DNA from: CAYOOT01 sp964405665 | GTDB taxonomy: Bacteria; Bdellovibrionota_C; UBA2361; SZUA-149; CAZDWZ01 | Assembly (NCBI GenBank): GCA_964405665.1 | Contig: CAYOOT010000006.1 | Location: 1 to 64,000, forward strand | DNA: 64,000 bases | Direction of reading: 5' to 3' | Shown here: positions 17,529 to 26,115 of the stretch, in pieces | Position numbering within the stretch: the first letter of the stretch is position 1 | Layout: each line of letters begins with the position of its first letter | Notes under the pieces: model-generated | Told to the model about the DNA's origin: nothing | The model's input: only the letters and a program-made list of their open reading frames with translations | Database searches by the model: none | Made by a program: the position numbers and the translations under genes

Positions 17529-18671
17529 ATGTTCGTCAATAAATTCTACCTTAACGGCTTGAGGAACTTAAAAGAACAAGAAGTAACTATTCACAGCCCA
17601 TTTACCGTAGTTACCGGAAAAAACGGCCAAGGAAAGACTAGCTTTTTAGAGGGTCTTTATGTTTTATCTTCTACCAAATCATTTCGGACGGCAAAATTAA
17701 AAGAAATTATTACTCAAACTGCAGGAATATCTTCCTGTTTTTTAAAAGCAATGATTACCACCGAAGATGGAGAAAAATTATTAGCCGCTGAAATTTCAAA
17801 AGATAAAAAACAATTTTTTATCAATGAAAATAAAGCTAATAAAGTAAAAGAGTATTTCGGCAAATTAAAAGCGATTGTTTTTACTCCCGATGATTTGCAA
17901 ATTATTAAGGGTTCTCCCCAATTAAGAAGAGAATTAATTGATAAAAGCATTTCTCTGGTCAATTTAGGCTATCTTGAATCATTACTTTTCTATAATGCCG
18001 CTTTAAAAAATAGAAACACACTCTTAATTCAAGGAAGAACTGCCAATTATTTAGAATTTGAAGTTTGGGATAAATTATTAATTAATTATGGGTTGGAAGT
18101 TTTAAAACAGCGACTAAGTTTTTTAAAAGAAATAAAAGATATTTTTTCAAATTATTACCGTTTAATTTCCGAACGGAGCAAAGAAGAAAAAGTCCAATTT
18201 TTGTATCGCAGTGATTTTTTGAACAAAGATTATCAACTGGAAGCGCAAGCAGATTTTGAAGAAATAGAAACCTTACAGGCCAATTACTGTCAAAGAATTG
18301 AGCAAGACCTGAGATTAAAAAGCACAGGAATTGGAATTCATCGCGATAATTTAATTATTAAAATAGATACCGGCTTTGGTTTTAAAGATGCTAAAGAAAT
18401 TGCCTCCCAAGGACAAACCAGAAGTATTTCTCTGGCTTTAAAACTTGCCTCTGTGGACTTTGTAAAGTTAAAAACAAATATCTCTCCTTTATTATTGCTT
18501 GATGATGTGGAATCCGAATTAGATAGCGACAGGAAACAATCACTGATTAGTTTATTAGAAAATTTTAAAAGCCAGGTTATTTTAACAACAACCGATGATT
18601 CGGAAATTAAAAAAATTAAAACAAAGACGGGGATTGATCTGAGAAATATTGAAGATGGGTATCTGGAATAA
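17529..18671 (+). CDS. recF: DNA replication and repair ATPase RecF
   Basis: SMC-like ATPase that, with RecO and RecR, loads RecA at single-strand gaps. The 380 residues from the ATG at 17529 begin MFVNKFYLNGLRNL, as RecF proteins do. Walker A is VTGKNGQGKTSFLEGLY near residue 27, the ABC-like signature is ASQGQTRSISLALKLA near 295, and Walker B is PLLLLDDVESELD near 320. The frame extends upstream to 17499 but that part lies in a repeat. gyrB, often the next gene, is displaced by 7.7 kb of accessory genes. Confidence 0.95.
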   Translation: MFVNKFYLNGLRNLKEQEVTIHSPFTVVTGKNGQGKTSFLEGLYVLSSTKSFRTAKLKEIITQTAGISSCFLKAMITTEDGEKLLAAEISKDKKQFFINENKANKVKEYFGKLKAIVFTPDDLQIIKGSPQLRRELIDKSISLVNLGYLESLLFYNAALKNRNTLLIQGRTANYLEFEVWDKLLINYGLEVLKQRLSFLKEIKDIFSNYYRLISERSKEEKVQFLYRSDFLNKDYQLEAQADFEEIETLQANYCQRIEQDLRLKSTGIGIHRDNLIIKIDTGFGFKDAKEIASQGQTRSISLALKLASVDFVKLKTNISPLLLLDDVESELDSDRKQSLISLLENFKSQVILTTTDDSEIKKIKTKTGIDLRNIEDGYLE

Positions 18672-18732
18672 TAAATTTCACTTTACTTTTGACTACACAA
18701 AAAATTAGGACTAGACTCCTACTAATAAATTT

Positions 18733-20382
18733 ATGCAAAAAGTTTGTGAATTAACTCAAGCCCCTTTTACTATTTCGGAATTCGAAGTAGAATTCTGCAG
18801 AAAAAATGAAATTCCTCTTCCCACACTCAGTCCTTTTGTCAGACTGCGAAACTTATTGGTATTTAGAAACAGATCGGATCTTTATCATACAAAATGTGCT
18901 TTAAGTGAGAAAAGTATTCTATCTTCTGTTCCGCCGGAGAGTGATTTCAAAGTCGTTGATATCGATGTTTGGAATTCCGATGCTTGGGATCCTTTAGAGC
19001 TGGGCCGGGACTATAATTTTAGTAAACCATTTTTTAAGCAATTCGAAGAATTATTAAGAATTACTCCGATTCCCAATCTGGCAGTTATAAAAAGCACTGT
19101 GGAAAACAGTGATTATACACATGGAATTCTTGGAGCAAAAAATTGCTATTTATTATTTGCTAGCAGTTACAATGAAGATTGTCTTTTTTCCAGAAATATC
19201 AATCATTCTAAAAATTTAGTTAACTGTAATTTGGCTCAAAATTCCGAGATCTGTTATGACTGTAATAATATTCAAAACGGCTATAATCTAAAATATTGCG
19301 CCAATTCTTTTCATTGCTCCGATTCTTACTTTCTTTACAATTGTCAATCCTGCAGCAATTGTTTTGGTTGCGTTAATTTAAGCAACAAGCAATATCATTA
19401 CTACAATCAAGCTTTAAAGAAAGAAGAATATCATCAGAAATTGGCGGATTTGCAACTGGGAAGTTTCAATTTTATTGAACAGGAAAAGATAAAATTCGAT
19501 AAATTTAAAGAAAGTTTCCCCATTAAATATTTATTCGGCAAAAGCCTTGTCGGCTGCAGAGGCAACTTTCTGGCAAACGATAAGAACTGCGATCAATGTT
19601 ACTTTGTATATGATTCGGAAAATTTAGAATATTGTATCTGGGCAAAGAAGGCAAAATCATCTCTTTTTCATTGCATGTTCGGATTTAACAGTGAATTGAT
19701 TTACAATTCTGCCACAGTGGGGGACAGCGCCTATAATATTAAATTTTGCGCCGATACTTATGAAGGGGTTAATAATTTGGAATATTGTATGTATTGCCAG
19801 AGAGGAACCAGCGATTGTTTTGGTTGTGTTGGATTAAAGAAAAATAGTTACTGCATTTTAAATAAACAATATTCCAAAGAAGCATACTTTGATTTAGTAA
19901 AAAGAATCAAAGAACAGATGAGACAAGCTAAAGAATATGGGCAGTTTTTTCCGATTTCCTTAAGTCCATTTTATTTTAATCAATCGGAAGCTAATTATTT
20001 TCTCCCTTTACCCAAAGCAGAAGTCCTGAAACAAGGTTTTAAGTGGAAAGAAGATGAAGTAGAAAAGATCGCACAAAAATATCAATTAGCGGATAATATC
20101 TCAGAGGTAAGTGATGATATTTTAAATCAAGTTTTGATTTGTTCGGAATCAGGGAAAAAATACAAATTAATTAAACCGGAACTTGAATTTTATCGAAAAA
20201 ATAATGTTCCGATTCCGCGAGTTGCTCCCATGGAAAGATTAAAAGAAAAAGCGAAAATTCTAAAAATAGAAAAATTACATCCGGGCAATTGTGCAAAATG
20301 TCAGCTGGAGTTCGAGACCGCTTATGATCTTAAAACAAACAAAATATACTGTGAAGAATGTTTTCAAGAAGAGGTTAGTTGA
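18733..20382 (+). CDS. Cysteine-rich repeat protein, full length (family member A)
   Basis: A 549-residue protein with about 30 cysteines and no known catalytic motif. Residues 1-65 resemble a degenerate zinc-ribbon module. Residues 120-235 form a first Cys/Asn-rich repeat region ending in CSNCFGCVNLSNK then NQALKKEEY (about 207-233). Residues 270-390 form a second ending in DCFGCVGLKKNSYC then NKQYSKEAY (about 361-385). An FFP-SPFYFNQ segment follows near 405-417. The C-terminus carries two CxxC pairs (C520/C523 and C540/C543), a zinc-ribbon pattern. Regular NC and YC spacing suggests a beta-solenoid. No signal peptide, so probably cytoplasmic. A solute-binding protein gene follows four bases later. 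Function unknown. Confidence 0.8.
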   Translation: MQKVCELTQAPFTISEFEVEFCRKNEIPLPTLSPFVRLRNLLVFRNRSDLYHTKCALSEKSILSSVPPESDFKVVDIDVWNSDAWDPLELGRDYNFSKPFFKQFEELLRITPIPNLAVIKSTVENSDYTHGILGAKNCYLLFASSYNEDCLFSRNINHSKNLVNCNLAQNSEICYDCNNIQNGYNLKYCANSFHCSDSYFLYNCQSCSNCFGCVNLSNKQYHYYNQALKKEEYHQKLADLQLGSFNFIEQEKIKFDKFKESFPIKYLFGKSLVGCRGNFLANDKNCDQCYFVYDSENLEYCIWAKKAKSSLFHCMFGFNSELIYNSATVGDSAYNIKFCADTYEGVNNLEYCMYCQRGTSDCFGCVGLKKNSYCILNKQYSKEAYFDLVKRIKEQMRQAKEYGQFFPISLSPFYFNQSEANYFLPLPKAEVLKQGFKWKEDEVEKIAQKYQLADNISEVSDDILNQVLICSESGKKYKLIKPELEFYRKNNVPIPRVAPMERLKEKAKILKIEKLHPGNCAKCQLEFETAYDLKTNKIYCEECFQEEVS

Positions 20383-20386
20383 AATT

Positions 20387-21448
20387 ATGAAAAAATATTT
20401 ATTAATTATCTTATTTTATTTTTTAAGTGCTCTGACCGCAATGGCAGAAACGGAAATTAAGATCGGAGTATTGACTGATTTATCAGGTTTGGGAGCATAT
20501 TACGGAAATCAAACAAGAGTTGGGGCGATGTTAGCCGAGCAGGAAATAAACAAGGAAGATAAAAACTTTAAAATAATTTTTGAAGATAGCGGGCTTAAGC
20601 CGCCGCAAGCTTTAACAGCAATGCAAAAACTTCTCTATTTTAATAAAGTGGCAGCCGTTTATGTGGATTTCACTCCAATTGCCACTGCTGTTTCTCCTGT
20701 TATCAAGAGCAATAAAAAACTAATGGTTTATTCTGCGGCAGCACGCTCTGTTGCTTTGGAAAATGAGTATGCCTTTAAAACCTATCTGGATTATCAGCAG
20801 GGCTGTGAAACTGTAGCTAAAGAATTAAAAAAAAGAGGTGTTTTGAAAGTTGGCCTTTTGAAAGCAAATGCTGAATATGCAGAGCTTTGTCTAAACGGCA
20901 TCAAAAATATTTATCCGGATATTGTGGAATATTCTTATAATAGAGGAGATCTTGTTTCATCTCAGGTTTTGGCGATGAAAAATAAGAATATTGAGGTAAT
21001 ATTTAATCCTTCCTATGAGGGGGATTGCGCTAATTCCATTCAAGCGGCAACAACAATTAATTATCCGGTAAAATTTGTTTCTGCAGAAGATACTTTTAGT
21101 AAAGATCTTGTTGCCAAATACAAAGACCATCTCAATGGTAGCATGTCTTTTGGACTAAAAAGCTTGCCCCAGGAACTTAAAGATCAAGCAAAGAAACTTC
21201 CAGGAGGCGATAAGCTCACAGACTATTACGGTACAGGTTTGGCCATGGCGCATCTGGAGCAAATGTATCAGACGATTAAAAAATGCGGCAATGAGAATAT
21301 AACTTGTCAGTTAGAAACCCTAAAAAAAGCGGAAAAGGATAATCGTATCGGTTTTAAAGGTTGGCAGAACAAAATTGCTGTGCTGAAAACAGAAATTAAA
21401 GAATTTAAAAAAGATGCATTTTATCCCATCAATACTCTTGAGAAATAA
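20387..21448 (+). CDS. Branched-chain amino acid-type periplasmic binding protein (orphan)
   Basis: A 353-residue solute-binding protein of the Leu/Ile/Val (Peripla_BP_6) class. The signal peptide is residues 1-21 (MKKYLLIILFYFLSALTAMA), followed by ETEIKIGVLTDLSGLGAYYG, the usual start of the first lobe. No ABC permease or ATPase gene for it is nearby. The ATG at 20387 is chosen since it begins the signal peptide; the frame is open further upstream inside the cysteine-rich gene. It begins four bases after that gene ends, so the two are probably co-transcribed. The ligand is unknown. Confidence 0.87.
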   Translation: MKKYLLIILFYFLSALTAMAETEIKIGVLTDLSGLGAYYGNQTRVGAMLAEQEINKEDKNFKIIFEDSGLKPPQALTAMQKLLYFNKVAAVYVDFTPIATAVSPVIKSNKKLMVYSAAARSVALENEYAFKTYLDYQQGCETVAKELKKRGVLKVGLLKANAEYAELCLNGIKNIYPDIVEYSYNRGDLVSSQVLAMKNKNIEVIFNPSYEGDCANSIQAATTINYPVKFVSAEDTFSKDLVAKYKDHLNGSMSFGLKSLPQELKDQAKKLPGGDKLTDYYGTGLAMAHLEQMYQTIKKCGNENITCQLETLKKAEKDNRIGFKGWQNKIAVLKTEIKEFKKDAFYPINTLEK

Positions 21449-21521
21449 GTCGGCAAAAGATAGCTTATCTGGAGTACGGACAAGCTTGCTCTACGTTAAA
21501 ATAATTTTTATATAATGCCGG

Positions 21522-22766
21522 ATGAATAACCTTAGCTCCTTTGATTTAACGCATTTTTTCTTAGCAATAAGTATCTTGCTTGTTTTTACACGTTTATTCG
21601 GAGCGCTGATGGAGAGATTCCACAAGCCGGCCGTAGTTGGTGAGATCCTGGGAGGTGTTATTCTTGGCCCCACCATTTTTGGATCTTTTTTCCCAGAAAC
21701 GTTTAACCTTTTATTTCCGGTCAATGGCCCTCTTGCCTATTCCTGGCAGGCCTTAATTAATATTTCAGTAATCCTTTTTATTTTTACTTCCGGTTTGGAA
21801 TTAGAACTCTCGCGGATGCTCAAATATGGAAAAGCAAGTTTAACCGTTGGTTTATTTGGTTTTTGCATTCCTTTTATATTAGGAGTTACTTTTGTTTGGC
21901 TAATTCCTAGTGTCTTAGAACTATCCCCTTTAAAACAAAAATTACCTTTGGCTCTTTATCTGGGTGTGATTTTATCTATCTCCGCTTTGCCGGTAATTAT
22001 CAAAACACTAAGTGATTTAAAAATTCTTAAAACTCCAGTTGCGACAACAACAATTGGAGCTGCTATTTTTGATGATCTCATTGGCTGGATTATTTTTGCC
22101 ATTGTTTTAACTCTCTCCGGGCAAACTTTAGAAAACAAATTAAATATTTATTCCACTATTATCGTGTTAATAAGTTATATCGTTTTTATGTTATTTATTG
22201 GCCGAAAGCTAATTAAAAAAGGTTTATCTCTTATTAAGAATTGGGGCTTTGATGACGTTACCAGTTATTCCGTAATTCTTGCTTTAATTTTTCTTTCCGC
22301 GGCAATCACCGAGTGGTTAGGAATTCATGCGATGTTTGGGGCTTTGATTGTCGGCATTATTCTATCGGACACTGATCATTTGGAAAGGAAAACAAGTATT
22401 TTTTTAAATAAGTTTATTGCCGCATTTTTCTCACCCATATTTTTTGGTTTTATCGGATTAAGGGCAAATTTTGGTTCTAGCTTTGATCTCAAATTATTTT
22501 TAATAATTTTTATTCTTTCTTGTTTAGCAAAAATTGTTGGTGTCACTTTAGGTGCTTTACTTAGCGGTTTTAAAATAGCAGAAGCCTTTGCGATAAGTTT
22601 TGCAATGAATGCCCGAGGAGCGATGGGGATTATCATTACAAATCTTGGTTTGCAGGCGGGTTTGATTAATAATCAGCTATTTTCCGCATTTATTCTAATG
22701 GCTTTAATTACTTCAATCATCAGTGGACCTTTGATTCAATTTAGTCTTTCCAAGAGGAGAATATAA
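21522..22766 (+). CDS. CPA2-family cation/proton antiporter (KefB/NapA-like)
   Basis: A 414-residue membrane protein with about 12 hydrophobic helices. It begins with a helix followed by LMERFHKPAVVGEILGGVILGPT, a hallmark of the Na+/H+ exchanger (CPA2) family. The core FDDLIGWIIFAIVL contains the paired Asp residues of the ion site, and AMNARGAMGIIITNLGLQAG lies near the C-terminus. It has no C-terminal TrkA-N domain, so it resembles NapA/GerN-type antiporters more than full KefB/KefC. Substrate (Na+, K+) not determined. Confidence 0.87.
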   Translation: MNNLSSFDLTHFFLAISILLVFTRLFGALMERFHKPAVVGEILGGVILGPTIFGSFFPETFNLLFPVNGPLAYSWQALINISVILFIFTSGLELELSRMLKYGKASLTVGLFGFCIPFILGVTFVWLIPSVLELSPLKQKLPLALYLGVILSISALPVIIKTLSDLKILKTPVATTTIGAAIFDDLIGWIIFAIVLTLSGQTLENKLNIYSTIIVLISYIVFMLFIGRKLIKKGLSLIKNWGFDDVTSYSVILALIFLSAAITEWLGIHAMFGALIVGIILSDTDHLERKTSIFLNKFIAAFFSPIFFGFIGLRANFGSSFDLKLFLIIFILSCLAKIVGVTLGALLSGFKIAEAFAISFAMNARGAMGIIITNLGLQAGLINNQLFSAFILMALITSIISGPLIQFSLSKRRI

Positions 22767-22813
22767 TCTTCCTTTCGTTGACAAACTCCGGCTATTATCC
22801 GATAGAACTGGGC

Positions 22814-23848
22814 ATGAATGAACAAGCTGCCAATTCTGTTTGGGGAACTTCGGAAACCAAATATTTCTACGAATTAACTCCGGAGCGTATTTTAGAGGCA
22901 GTGGAAACTTTTACGGGCTTGCGTTGTACCGGACGATGTCTTGCACTGAACAGTTTTGAGAACCGAGTCTATGAAGTAGAAATTGATGTCGAAGATGAGA
23001 AAAAACTTAAAAGCCCCAGTGAGCGTTTTCGAATTGTAAAATTCTATCGTCCTGGCAGATGGACTGCCGAGCAAATTCTGGAAGAGCATCGATTTTTACT
23101 TGATCTTGTGGAATTAGAAATCCCTGTGGTTGCTCCTTTAATTTTTGGCAATAATGAGACTCTCTTAAAAATTCCTGAATGTAATATTTGCTGCGCTGTA
23201 TTTCCCAAAGTTGGTGGTAGAAGCCCTGATGAGCTTAGTGCAGAGCAATTACCTTTAGTCGGTAGACTTCTTGCCCGAATGCATAATGCCGGTGCGACTA
23301 GAAAAGCAGAACAGCGGATTCGACTTACCGCGGAAAATTACGGCCGAGCAAGTTTAAAATTTCTTCAAGACTCTAAAACACTGCCCCGAGATATTGCAGG
23401 AACTTATAGCGATTTGGTTAATCGTCTTTGTGATCTTATTGAGCCGATGCTTTTAAATGCTGAAGTGCAGCGTATTCATGGAGATTGTCATTTTGGAAAT
23501 TTACTGTGGGGAAAAGAAGGTCCATTTTGGGTGGATTTTGATGATATGCTTAATGGCCCTTGTATTCAGGATCTTTGGTTGATTATTCCGGGACGAGATG
23601 ATTATGCCAAACAACAGCTTTCAATTCTGTTAGAAGCCTATGAGCAGATGAGAAAGTTTGATTATCAAAGTCTGAATTTAATCGAACCGCTACGAGCGCT
23701 GCGAATGATTCATTTTAGCGGTTGGATTGCCAAGCGCTGGGAAGATCCGGCTTTTCCTATTGCTTTTGTTGATTTTGGAACGGAGCGTTATTGGGCGGAG
23801 CAGATATCTCAATTGCAAGAGCAGTTGCAGTTGATCGAATTATTGTAG
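22814..23848 (+). CDS. srkA: Stress response kinase A-like protein (SrkA/YihE)
   Basis: A 344-residue member of the APH/choline-kinase-like phosphotransferase family. Landmarks are LALNSFENRVYEVEID near the N-terminus (nucleotide loop), the IVKFYRPGRWTAEQILEEH segment typical of YihE, the catalytic RIHGDCHFGNLLW and the metal-binding WVDFDDMLNGP. In E. coli SrkA phosphorylates proteins and counters stress-induced death. The frame opens at a TTG at 22778; the ATG at 22814 is preferred. The stop codon TAG (23846-23848) lies inside a GTAGGGGC hairpin. Confidence 0.88.
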   Translation: MNEQAANSVWGTSETKYFYELTPERILEAVETFTGLRCTGRCLALNSFENRVYEVEIDVEDEKKLKSPSERFRIVKFYRPGRWTAEQILEEHRFLLDLVELEIPVVAPLIFGNNETLLKIPECNICCAVFPKVGGRSPDELSAEQLPLVGRLLARMHNAGATRKAEQRIRLTAENYGRASLKFLQDSKTLPRDIAGTYSDLVNRLCDLIEPMLLNAEVQRIHGDCHFGNLLWGKEGPFWVDFDDMLNGPCIQDLWLIIPGRDDYAKQQLSILLEAYEQMRKFDYQSLNLIEPLRALRMIHFSGWIAKRWEDPAFPIAFVDFGTERYWAEQISQLQEQLQLIELL

Positions 23849-23873
23849 GGGCACCCATAAAGGGTGCCCCTAC
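23845..23873. repeat. Single hairpin repeat (GTAGGGGC family), copy 3
   Basis: One 29-base hairpin with GTAGGGGCACCC on one side and its complement on the other around ATAAA. It includes the srkA stop codon and ends one base before the end of the convergent cysteine-module gene. It probably works as a terminator for both genes. Confidence 0.88.
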
Positions 23874-23874
23874 T

Positions 23875-24153
23875 TCAATCTATCTCTTCCCAAAAACAAC
23901 TTTGGCAATAAATTATATACGGAGCTTTCTCCGGATAAGTAGAAAGGATACTGGAATTGCATTTTTTACAAGTGCGACGGTAAAGTTGGCGCTCGCTTCT
24001 TAGGGCCATGCGCATTATATGGCGACAACTTGGGCAGTGCTCGGGTAAGGGCAGCTCTTTTCTTTGATAAAAAAGCTGTTCTTGGCCAATAATTGCAAAT
24101 TTTTTCTTACATTCATTACGAGAACAGTTTCTAATTTCAGAATTAAAATCCAT
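23875..24153 (-). CDS. Stand-alone zinc-ribbon module of the cysteine-rich family (member B, part 2)
   Basis: A 92-residue protein equal to the terminal module of the large cysteine-rich proteins. It has an N-terminal C(x4)C pair, then the conserved run LPLPEHCPSCRHIMRMALRS, a CKKC pair in LYRRTCKKCNSSILSTY, and a final YCQSCFWEE. This is the pattern of two small zinc ribbons. It lies ten bases downstream of the gene for the cysteine-rich core (24164-25141), so a protein that is one chain elsewhere in the window is made here as two chains. AGGAG precedes the ATG. Function unknown. Confidence 0.8.
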   Translation of the reverse strand: MDFNSEIRNCSRNECKKKFAIIGQEQLFYQRKELPLPEHCPSCRHIMRMALRSERQLYRRTCKKCNSSILSTYPEKAPYIIYCQSCFWEEID

Positions 24154-24163
24154 TTTTCATCTC

Positions 24164-25141
24164 CTAAATTATTTCTTGTAATATGGGATCCGTTTCGCTT
24201 GTTAAGCGCTGCTTCTCATAGTCAGAAGAAAAAAATATCTCTAAATTGTAAGAACCGTTTTTGATTAATTCTTGACGTAAATGCCTAACAGAATTTTTAT
24301 AATCTTCTTCGGAAAGAGCTTGATTGAGCAGATGAAATTTTTTATCGGTAAGAAAAGTGCAACCAAAGCAAGATTCCAATTTTTTGGAATAAGCGCAGAA
24401 TTCTGAGTCTCGAGAGAGATCGGTATGTAAAAGAAAATTACAGTTATAATTTAATGGAGAATGAACGCAATTATAACAAAGCTCATTTTCAAAACAGACT
24501 GTATGGTCACAACAAGTTTTATTGCCGTTTGTTTCAATACAATAAAAACATTCTTCCAAGGCATAACCGTCATAACACTGATAACAATCCTTGGCTTCAG
24601 TAAGATTATTTCCAATACAATCTTCGGTGCGAAATTGATGAGTGGCTAACACTGGCATTTTTCTTTTTAATTCTTCTAATTTCTGAAGACATTGTTCAGG
24701 AGTGATTTTTTTAGAAGCGATTTTATATTCTTCCTTGGAAAGTTGCTGATTAAATAAACAAAATTCTTTTCTGAGTAAACCATAACATCCCAGACAATTA
24801 TTGCAGCTATAGCAATCAATACAGAAATCACATTCGATGCAATTGGAACAGTTTTGCGAGCGGGAAGTATCGTAACAATAGGCACAATCAATACAATCCA
24901 CACAAAACTCACAGCCCACACAAAAAGTTAGATCGCTGCAGGACACACATTTTCTGGAATAGCGACTGTAGAGTAAATCTTCAGAATAAAAGGCTCCAAA
25001 AGTCCAATAACACTTATTGGATTTCACAGCTGTATCGCTATATTCACAATTCTCGACTTGCACTTGCTTTAAATTATAGCGCGGCTTCTCTAAGAGTAAC
25101 TTTTGAAAAGAGTTGATAAATTCTTCGGCAGAGACAAGCAT
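24164..25141 (-). CDS. Cysteine-rich core protein with CxxC arrays (member B, part 1)
   Basis: A 325-residue protein with 34 cysteines, matching the central part of the family but without terminal zinc ribbons. Cysteines occur at every third residue in two runs: C74 to C89 (six) and C98 to C119 (eight), for example CSNCIECDFCIDCYSC. The first ends in CLGCYGLLRKEFC then NQQLSKEEY (about 116-139). A second repeat region ends in CFGCTFLTDKKFH then NQALSEEDY (about 270-295). Start ATG at 25141. It is transcribed divergently from a TrmB-type regulator 170 bases away. The CxxC arrays suggest metal or Fe-S binding, or a solenoid stacked on cysteine; neither is proven. Confidence 0.8.
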   Translation of the reverse strand: MLVSAEEFINSFQKLLLEKPRYNLKQVQVENCEYSDTAVKSNKCYWTFGAFYSEDLLYSRYSRKCVSCSDLTFCVGCEFCVDCIDCAYCYDTSRSQNCSNCIECDFCIDCYSCNNCLGCYGLLRKEFCLFNQQLSKEEYKIASKKITPEQCLQKLEELKRKMPVLATHQFRTEDCIGNNLTEAKDCYQCYDGYALEECFYCIETNGNKTCCDHTVCFENELCYNCVHSPLNYNCNFLLHTDLSRDSEFCAYSKKLESCFGCTFLTDKKFHLLNQALSEEDYKNSVRHLRQELIKNGSYNLEIFFSSDYEKQRLTSETDPILQEII

Positions 25142-25311
25142 TGTATTTCCTAGCGATTGATAAAATGTTTGGCGATGATAATGTCGAAATAGCTTATTGT
25201 CAATTTCTGTTTTCTATGATAACTTATTGTAATTATTTAATAACTTGGCTCTCTAAATGTAGAAATTAATTTTACATTTAGAAGAATGTAGAAAGGATAT
25301 CGACATTTTGT
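25142..25311. promoter_or_regulatory. Divergent promoter region with inverted repeat
   Basis: The gap between the cysteine-rich operon (minus) and the TrmB-like gene (plus) holds the inverted repeat CTAAATGTA / TACATTTAG at 25253-25261 and 25273-25281, with a further AATGTAGAA copy just downstream. Related ACTTATTGTAATT-type repeats lie near 25195-25235. It is a good candidate operator for the TrmB-like protein. Confidence 0.45.
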
Positions 25312-26115
25312 ATGGCTCAGAAATCACAGCGAAATCGCCTCCTGGAACAGCTTTCTCTTTTTGGTTGTTCGCAAAAAGAAGCTGCAATTTATTTACATTG
25401 TCTGGAAATGGGAGAATCCTCAGTGCAGGATATTTCTCGTCGTCTGGGGATTAATCGAGTTACCGTGCATAGTGCTTGCGAGCAATTATTAAAAAAAGGA
25501 ATTCTCTCTGAAACAAGACGCGGCAAAGGACGAAGACTTCTGGCGGAGTCCCCTGCTGTGTTTGGTCGACTGCTGCAGCAACAAGAAAATGAATTAAATG
25601 TTAAGCGTTCACAATTAGATGAACTAACGACATTATTACAATCGATGCCCACTCGTGGCGGGCCGATGCCTACTGTCAGATTTTTAGAGGGTGTTGATGG
25701 ATTCAAAAGAATGTTGGAAGAAACTTTATCGGCCAAAGGTGAAGTTTTTGTCTTTACGTATGTCGATCTTTTTTCCAAATTAATTGGTCCTGATTATTTG
25801 GAAGATTATTTTAAACGTCGAGCGGCAAAAGGAATTCATACGCGTTTAATTTTCCCTCCCTGCCCTTTTGTTAATCGTGTGGCAAAAAAAGCTAAGCAGT
25901 ATTTAATTAAAGTGCGATTGTTGCCTCCGGAATTTAAATGGCAAGCCGGTATTTTTTCTTGGAACAATTGTCTTTCTCTTAAATCTTTTACTCAAGGACA
26001 GATTACTTGCACGATTGTGGAGAATGAGGACTTAGCTCATTTTTATCAAAATGTTCTCTTTGAATTAGCTTGGAAACAAGCATCCCTTTTTACAGAATTA
26101 GAAAAGGAAGACTAG
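25312..26115 (+). CDS. TrmB-family transcriptional regulator
   Basis: A 267-residue regulator. The N-terminal winged helix (about residues 8-75) reads LFGCSQKEAAIYLHCLEMG then DISRRLGINRVTVHSACEQL, as in TrmB/HTH-12 proteins. A short coiled coil (90-110) leads into a C-terminal sensor-like domain related to the phospholipase-D fold seen in many TrmB-like proteins (KGEVFVFTYVDLF; KGIHTRLIFPP). Such proteins respond to sugars in archaea; here the ligand is unknown. It faces the cysteine-rich gene pair, and a decayed TrmB-like gene sits beside a decayed cysteine-rich gene at 56.5-57.3 kb. Confidence 0.82.
   Translation: MAQKSQRNRLLEQLSLFGCSQKEAAIYLHCLEMGESSVQDISRRLGINRVTVHSACEQLLKKGILSETRRGKGRRLLAESPAVFGRLLQQQENELNVKRSQLDELTTLLQSMPTRGGPMPTVRFLEGVDGFKRMLEETLSAKGEVFVFTYVDLFSKLIGPDYLEDYFKRRAAKGIHTRLIFPPCPFVNRVAKKAKQYLIKVRLLPPEFKWQAGIFSWNNCLSLKSFTQGQITCTIVENEDLAHFYQNVLFELAWKQASLFTELEKED

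Noticed and set aside
22778..22813. Upstream TTG start for the SrkA-like gene
   Set aside because: No ribosome site fits and the ATG at 22814 gives a length nearer to the family.
24790..24960. The dense regular TGC/ACA pattern looked like a tandem DNA repeat
   Set aside because: The periodicity comes from the CxxC protein array on the minus strand; the DNA units are not alike enough to be a nucleotide repeat.
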